Assembly: GCF_030253575.1 (NCBI RefSeq)
Contig: NC_080560.1
Coordinates: 13,678,001-13,742,000, forward strand
Reading direction: 5' to 3'
Source: Rhododendron vialii
Taxonomy: Eukaryota; Streptophyta; Magnoliopsida; Ericales; Ericaceae
DNA: 64,000 bases
In this document: positions 58,125-64,000 of the stretch, in pieces
Numbering within the stretch: position 1 is the first letter of the stretch
How the letters are laid out: each line of letters opens with the position of its first letter
The notes under the pieces: model-generated
Databases searched by the model: none
Told to the model about the DNA's origin: nothing
Seen by the model: the letters and a program-made list of their open reading frames with translations, nothing else
Position numbers and translations under genes: made by a program

Positions 58125-58350
58125 GAACTTCCCTCCGAGATCCATCACCCTCTCCATCCCTGTCACCCTCTCACTCCATCAAGTCCGCCCTCTCCCTCCC
58201 ATCTTTTACAGATGTTTCTATTGTGAATCGCGTGACCGTGTTCATGACGGCGACTCCTACTACTGTGCCGAATGCTCTTTCGTACTCAAATCCCATTGCG
58301 CCCTAACCATACCAACCGTCCTCCAACATCTTAGACCTTTGCGACTATAG
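58125..58350 (+). pseudogene. Second DC1 domain remnant
   Basis: ELPSEIHHPLHPCHPLT (frame from 58126) runs into a different frame that reads RCFYCESRDRVHDGDSYYCA then ECSFVLKSHCAL and stops at 58348-58350. Both parts match the order of a DC1 protein (ELP.EI.HPLHP.HPL, then C-x2-C...YYC-x2-C-x6-HC), so a frameshift lies near 58200. It is probably the same dead gene as 57478-57778. Confidence 0.65.
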
Positions 58351-58805
58351 GGATGCTCTTATTTATAGAAAGACCACCCTCTGTAGATGCCAATCATGTT
58401 GAAAAACATATTAAGTCAAGTCTTGCTTTTGTGTCACAAATAGGGCTGCCTGGCGGATGGACAGATCTGTTCAAACCGAACCGCCAATGAACCAAACCAA
58501 GGTAGGTTAAGGATGGATATGGATCCTAATTTAACAATTTTGGCAGATATGGATCGGTTCGGTTGGCGGTTCAAACCGAACCATTTGCCTAAAACAAAAA
58601 AATATTTAAAACACTGTAAAAGGACTAAAAGGCAAGAGCAAATTGAAAATGTTAATAACCTTCTCTATTTATTTGGTACATCAGAATCTGAATCTAGTTC
58701 ATGTTCTAGTCTAGCTCCAAGTTCTAAGTAATGTTGATTTGGTGGATGTAATAGTTTATCTTTAGACTTGTTTGGACTTTAGGATGGATGAATGTTTAGA
58801 CCTTG
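58351..58805. other. No gene recognised
   Basis: The frame at 58513-58731 (+) has no domain and lies in repetitive CAAACCGAACC sequence. Confidence 0.35.
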
Positions 58806-58940
58806 TTGGGAAAATGATGGCTCATGACGTGTTTTGATAATTAATATCTGCCAAGGACATGCTGAGAACATTTGTTAATACTGAAATGTCCTTGACGGAT
58901 ATTAATTTTCAAAACACGTCATTGGCCGTCATTTTCCCAA
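58806..58940. mobile_element. Foldback MITE, TTGGGAAAATGA family
   Basis: TTGGGAAAATGATGGCTCAT and the reverse complement of GGCCGTCATTTTCCCAA are the ends. CTTG flanks both sides (58802-58805 and 58941-58944). Same family as 49483-49671. Confidence 0.8.
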
Positions 58941-58944
58941 CTTG

Positions 58945-60808
58945 TTTAGACTTGATTGGACTTGAAGTTTTGGGGCTCTATCTTTTAATTTTTTGGTGTA
59001 TATAAAAAAAACAAATCGCATGCTCAAATCCACCCAAACCGCATCCAAACCACCGACCAAACAACTCTTTAGAAAGAGTGGCTCGAGCTTAGCAGTAGGT
59101 CGTTTTTCCCTTTTTTTTCAACAGAAAAATATGTGAGATTACCTTAGAGTTCAATGTTATGAAAAAGTGAACTTTTTAAATTTGAAAAAAGAGAGATTAC
59201 CTTAGAGATTAATTAGCTTTCCCAAAACTTAACAAACTCGTAAACGAGTTTGGATACCTAGCGGCTTTATTGTTAGAAAATGCCAAAATATGACCATAAC
59301 ACCGACATGCATGTCAGCACACCAGTCACATGGCATGATACTTAAAGATCCTTTCTCACCACACATAGATATGAGCTCCACCACGAGGCCCTCTTTCCAA
59401 GATTAGTTCAGCTGCCACCGTCACCGGCATCCCTCCACGGCCTCAACCCCAAAATAGATTTCTTTCTCGAAATCGCAATAAACATTTATTTACTATCGTT
59501 TGAACTCCTGCTTAGGTTAGAATTCCATTGTGGGTATTTCTCACGATTTCATATCTGAAATTAACAGTACCACCGGGCTCACAATAAACTTCAGAGTTCA
59601 CTGTTCATAATAGGTACGTTTTTCCCATAAAATCACCGACCAGATAATAACATTGGATTGTGTTGAGCACAGAAAGGAGTGAAAGTAAGAATACTCCCGT
59701 TAAGGACATCTACCCGAACCGATCTGCCTCAACCGGGAACAGCTCAATTCACCCTTGTTTTGTGAACAATGAATTACCTACTTTTTCCAAACTAGCTAGG
59801 AGCTGGTACTTACTGAACACTGTAAAGAACCAGTAACGTAAAATTGCATGAGATCAGATAGAATTTCTATACCTATCACACAAATGAGATAATAGCGGGC
59901 AAAAATAATGAGTGGTCGAGTAATATTTATACAGCTTGGTAATCTCTATCTCCTATGATCAAGTCAAGAACTTGTGTCCTTTGGTAATGAGTTCAACCAA
60001 TACCATACATTTACCACTTATCTTTTAACACCAGTTGGAGTGTACATGCTGGATTATCTCCCACTATGCAGATCAGGAAGACAGTGCCACAAAGTCGACA
60101 AATCTGTCAAGCAAACATCAAGTTCAGAAAAGGGACAGTTTTCCTGTCAAACGACTTAAACCACACAATTAAAACTTGTACAACCAGAATAGAAAAAACC
60201 ACCACTGAGTCTGTGAGCACATGGTCCACGTTTACTGTCGATATCAAGATATGTGCCTAGGGGTGCTTCACCCCAGACAACAGGAACAATAATCCGAGAA
60301 CACAAAATAAAACTGGGGATAAATTCATAACCAAGCACTGTATAATTATATGGTTCATATCTAGAGTCTGTATAATATAGGCGTTGTGCCCAGGGGTGCT
60401 TTATATCACAGACAATTTGAATCAATAATCCCTACTTCTTTACCTGCAGAATCAGAGTATGCCAGTGACTCAGTGAGTGAAGCACCCTCGCTGAAAAATC
60501 TCCAAAAGATTCTCATCTGTTCTTGACACCAACCAAGCCTGGAAGAGAAATGCACACAAATCAAGAACGCAAATGTAAAAGCAAAACGTTAGATCATCAC
60601 AACGGAAACAAAATATCAAATTAGGAATATCACCTACAAAGCCAGCTAAGAGTTCACAGTTCTGCAGAAGCAGCTAATGTCTTGGGTAATATGATAGAAA
60701 ATGAAACTAGATTAAAGACTGGAAAATATAACAAGTGAAAAAGAACTGAGCGAAGACCCGTGCAGATTCTATTCTAAAGAGCTTAACCGGCATTTAGAAA
60801 GCAGCAAC
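58945..60808. other. No gene recognised; 3' flank of the SF3B1 copy
   Basis: Part of it may be the 3' untranslated region of the adjacent minus-strand SF3B1 copy. TAGGGGTGCTTCACCCCAGACA and CAGGGGTGCTTTATATCACAGACA (60257 and 60391) are a direct repeat. No separate gene. Confidence 0.4.
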
Positions 60809-63800
60809 TCAGATGAACATGGTCAAATCAGGCCTACTGAATATGTTCTGCTCCTCGTCCTCCAGCACAGGATAAGCAGCCACAAGTGCGTCTTGTGCGC
60901 CAATATACAGTGAGTTATAGATCTTCCAGTCCACTTCCCGAACCTTCCTTGCTGGATGGAAAAGTCCCTGAAGGCAGTAGTTGAGCACTACAGCCGCACC
61001 CATTGCCACTCTCATCCCCTCAATGGCTTCCATGACAGCATTTATAACGTGTGGGGATGTCTCGAAAATATTTGGCCAAACGTAGTTCAGCAAGTGGATT
61101 AAAGCATCCTCGCATCCCAACCCAGCAACTCCTAAAGCCATGTGCTTCACAGCAGAAGCAGAGTCTGCCTATGAACCATATCCCTGTCCATGAGAGCATC
61201 CTCTAGCAATGGAGTCACTGCATAAATGTAATCCTTTCCCATTTCACCGATGTATTTGAACAGAAACGAGAGCGATTTCAGGACTCCATTCTGGACAGTA
61301 AGCTCCGGCACGCGGTATTTGTTCATCAAGGCTGGCAAAACTGTAAAAGGAGAACATGTCTCCGCCACGATTGCAATTGCAACAGTGGTACAAACACGAT
61401 TCTGACGTTCCTGCACCTTGAGATTATTCAGTAGTGTCGCCAGAACATCTTGTGGTCCAATAGCTTTTGCAATGTACCCAAAAGTATTTACAGTAGCTCT
61501 ACGGATACCCTTTTTGTGAGCTTTAAGCATCTCCAAGAGCTCAAAACAGATCCTCATCCACTCTCTCGCCGGTACAAACTCAGCACCACGGTCAGCAATT
61601 CGACCAACAAGGTCGATACAATTCTCCTGGACTTTCTCCTGACTATTCTTCAAGATTGGTGTCAATCGAGGAAGCAAATCCTTTACTGGAGGAGTCGTTT
61701 TCATCATACCAATGACATTAACAATTGCCTTGAGAGCTCCAAGTATCGACCCCAAAACTTCTGGATACTCCTCTCCCAAATACTCATGGAAGACAACCCC
61801 AAGATGGCCCATTAGTTGTTCCTCCTGGCACTGCTTCATTACCACTGCAATCCTGGAGATGAGATCAGCTGCTTGCTGCCTTACGTTTGCACTCTTGTTA
61901 TTCAGATGCCACTTGATAGTACCACATATTTGGGGAAGGCATGGCTTCACTCTCTGCCCAAGAGCATTTACAACTGCACCAAACCCATTAAGCATCACAT
62001 GAGCATCATCACTGGTCTGCTCCTGGAAGGCGTAAAGAATTCCATCAATCAGCAGCTCCTCCAATCGAGCATCAGTGTCAGATGCTCCCAAATTAGCAAC
62101 CACTTTTTCAATTGTTTCCATAACCATTCACCGGTACGGTTCACTCTCATCTTTAAGGTCCTCAACTATTCTTCCAACAATGTCAGCAACACCAACCTTG
62201 TTAGCTATCCGACAGTGGTTTTGACAATCTGTCGATAGTTTCTGCAATCCAAAGCCATCCTTCTGACCCAAAAGTTTTTGAAAAATTGGGAAGGATGTCA
62301 CTTCGGATGTAATCAGCCTCTACACCTTCGGTACTCACACATTCCTTCACCACTTTCAGCACGATTTTCTTCATCTCTTCATCGGGCGATTGAAACTCAC
62401 GGATTAAAATGAACATCACTCCATTTGTAAAGAAGCTGGCATGTTTTGCATCCATCAGAGGAATGATGAAACCAGTTGCGTTAAGGAAGGCAGCCAAGAC
62501 TTTCCCTCGGTGAGATCTAGTAGCCTTCCACAAAGGCTCCAGAACCGAGTCAAAGCTTTCAATACCATAGAGAGCAGCAGCCTCTGCAAGAGCAGCCAAT
62601 GACAGAGCTGTAATAGTTCTGACCTTCTGATTTTCATCATTGAGACCATGTTCAATGCTTTCCACAAGAGACGTCAAGTGCGGAAGAAGGGCACAGCCTA
62701 TCAAAATAGCAATCTGCTGAACAATCTTGATTCCAGTGTGACGAGCTTGCCAAGATTTCTTACTCCGACACACAGCTTTCAAGAATGGCAACAGCGCAGG
62801 AATGCCCAGTGCAGAAGCGACGACACTGAAGGCTCTGGCAGTGGTGTTCCTCACGTACTCATCTATGTTATCAATGTCCGGACGCATTGCTGCAATCATG
62901 GTTGCAAGGCCAGCTGCCTTGCTGAGATTGGAAATGATCTCCCTGCCCTCTACACGGGCATAATAATCTTCATCAATCAACAGGGGCTCAATCACCACCA
63001 GAATTTTGTGCACGAATGGACGGACCAACTCGTCCAACTTATACAGCACCCTATCAATAACCTTAACCAAAAGATGTCTCTCCTGATCTTCCAACGTGGG
63101 TTGCATGAGCAAAGGCAAAATTCGATTAAACAGTGGCCCCGCACCCAATTCTTGAGCCTTGTCCGTGAGCTGTCTCAAAGCAGTTTTCCTCTGCGGAGGA
63201 GTCCCATTCTTGACCTTGAACAGAAGTTTCATAATTTTCCATTCTTTCTGTTCGGCTGAACTCCTCCTCCTCTTCTTCATTCAATAATGCCCCAAAGTAC
63301 TGATAGTCCTCTGGCTTCATGAACGGCAACCCACCCGGCAATTCCTTTGAAACATCAAACTGTTGACCCCTGTTTTCCTCAGGAATCGAATAAAGAGGAG
63401 TCCCTAGCGGAGACGGCGTAGCAAGGAGCTTCCTAGCAGGTGTTCTAATGGGCACATACGAAGGAAGGGGTTCAATAATCTTATACCCCACCATTGGAAA
63501 CATTGCATTGAGCTCTTCATCTGTCAACGGGCAATTCCTCTCCTCAATATCTTTCTCCCACCTCAACAAATTATACTGCTCGGGGGTTATGGCCCCACGC
63601 AAATTAATAGCTCTGGGAGTAGGCGTAGCAAGTTCAATCCCACCAAGAGGAGTCACACCAGGGGTATATGCAGCAGCAGGAGTAGCACCGGCCATAGGCG
63701 TGGCACTTCCAATTGTTGCAGGAGTCTCATCCCGCCTCGACCTCTGCCGTTTAGGAGTGTGAGTAGCAAGCCCAGCTAGCTTAGGGGTAGCATCCCAAGT

Positions 63801-64000
63801 CATCCCAGCAGGGGTAACCCCACCAGCAGACGGGGTTGCTTCAGAATCAGCCAAACGACCGGGTGTGGGAGTCTCATCCCACCTGTTCCTCCTCGAAAGG
63901 GAAGGAGTCGCGTCGCCAATAACCCTACCGGGGTTGGGGTCACATCCCACCTCCCAATCCCGGGAGTTGAATTCGGTAAATCCCAATCAGACTTGGCTTT
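60809..64000 (-). pseudogene. SF3B1: Splicing factor 3b subunit 1 (SF3B1/SF3b155) pseudogene, 5' end outside the window
   Basis: SF3B1 is the HEAT-repeat core of the U2 snRNP SF3b complex that holds the branch site. Here the N-terminal T-P/RWDETP repeat region, ERNCPLTDEELNAMFPMVGY, PARKLLATPSPLGTP and almost the whole HEAT domain through SRPDLTMFI are recognisable over 3.2 kb without introns. The frame is broken: 1-bp losses near 63930, 63270, 62288, 62210 and 61162, and CGA to TGA at 62128-62130 (EPYR*MVMETI). Several residues that hardly vary in the family differ, such as [10 protein letters not shown] for REVYWKIYNS. This suggests relaxed selection rather than only assembly errors. The Arabidopsis gene also has an uninterrupted coding region, so lack of introns does not prove a retrocopy. 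Confidence 0.88.

Noticed and set aside
61450..63762. Plus-strand ORFs of 96-203 codons opposite SF3B1
   Set aside because: They are antisense shadows of the conserved coding sequence with no protein similarity.
1..64000. CRISPR arrays, operons or other prokaryotic systems
   Set aside because: Introns, plant transposons and promoter motifs show plant nuclear DNA; the short repeats seen are microsatellites, minisatellites or transposon ends.

Overview
This window reads as nuclear DNA of a flowering plant, most likely a eudicot. The bulk composition is AT-rich, genes have GT/AG introns, and CT/GA microsatellites are long and frequent. Transposons are the plant types: CACTA, Stowaway, Tourist-like, Mutator-like foldbacks, TRIM, LINE and tRNA-derived SINE. 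The species cannot be fixed from the sequence.

Six gene loci are supported, two of them broken. (1) A single-exon C2H2 zinc-finger repressor of the GIS/ZFP8 type lies at 7220-7924 (+). (2) A two-exon ribosomal protein eL21 gene lies at 15686-17933 (+), with site II and telo-box motifs upstream. (3,4) Two paralogous two-exon defensin-like (DEFL) genes lie on the minus strand (21182-22515 and 28184-29970), one in each half of a 4-5 kb direct duplication (about 18836-22850 and 25290-30226). Each half also carries, convergent to the intact gene, a degraded plus-strand DEFL. (5) A 12-exon F-box/LRR gene like Arabidopsis At3g58530 spans 39059-47106 (-); all twelve exons could be joined into a 354-residue frame. 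(6) An SF3B1 (splicing factor 3b subunit 1) copy runs off the right edge (60809-64000, -). It has at least five frameshifts and one nonsense codon, so it is called a pseudogene. DC1-domain remnants lie at 57.4-58.35 kb.

Layout: 0-6.5 kb is a block of DNA transposons, including a complete CACTA element with 3-bp target duplication and a SINE inside it. 7-18 kb holds the zinc finger and eL21 genes with a tandem repeat and a 5'-truncated LINE between them. 18.8-30.2 kb is the DEFL duplication. 30.2-36.5 kb is repeats, including a TRIM retrotransposon with three LTRs. 36.5-47.1 kb is the F-box gene and flanking elements. 48-56 kb is a second segmental duplication overlaid with at least seven copies of one unclassified repeat and a deeply nested insertion. 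57-64 kb holds the two broken genes.

The genes do not form a pathway; this is an ordinary mix of housekeeping genes, regulators and a small fast-evolving secreted-peptide cluster. No clearly new molecular system was found. The observations most worth checking are the DEFL pairs, the three-LTR TRIM, the nested insertion at 52.8-53.7 kb, the paralogous empty sites that date insertions, and the SF3B1 pseudogene.
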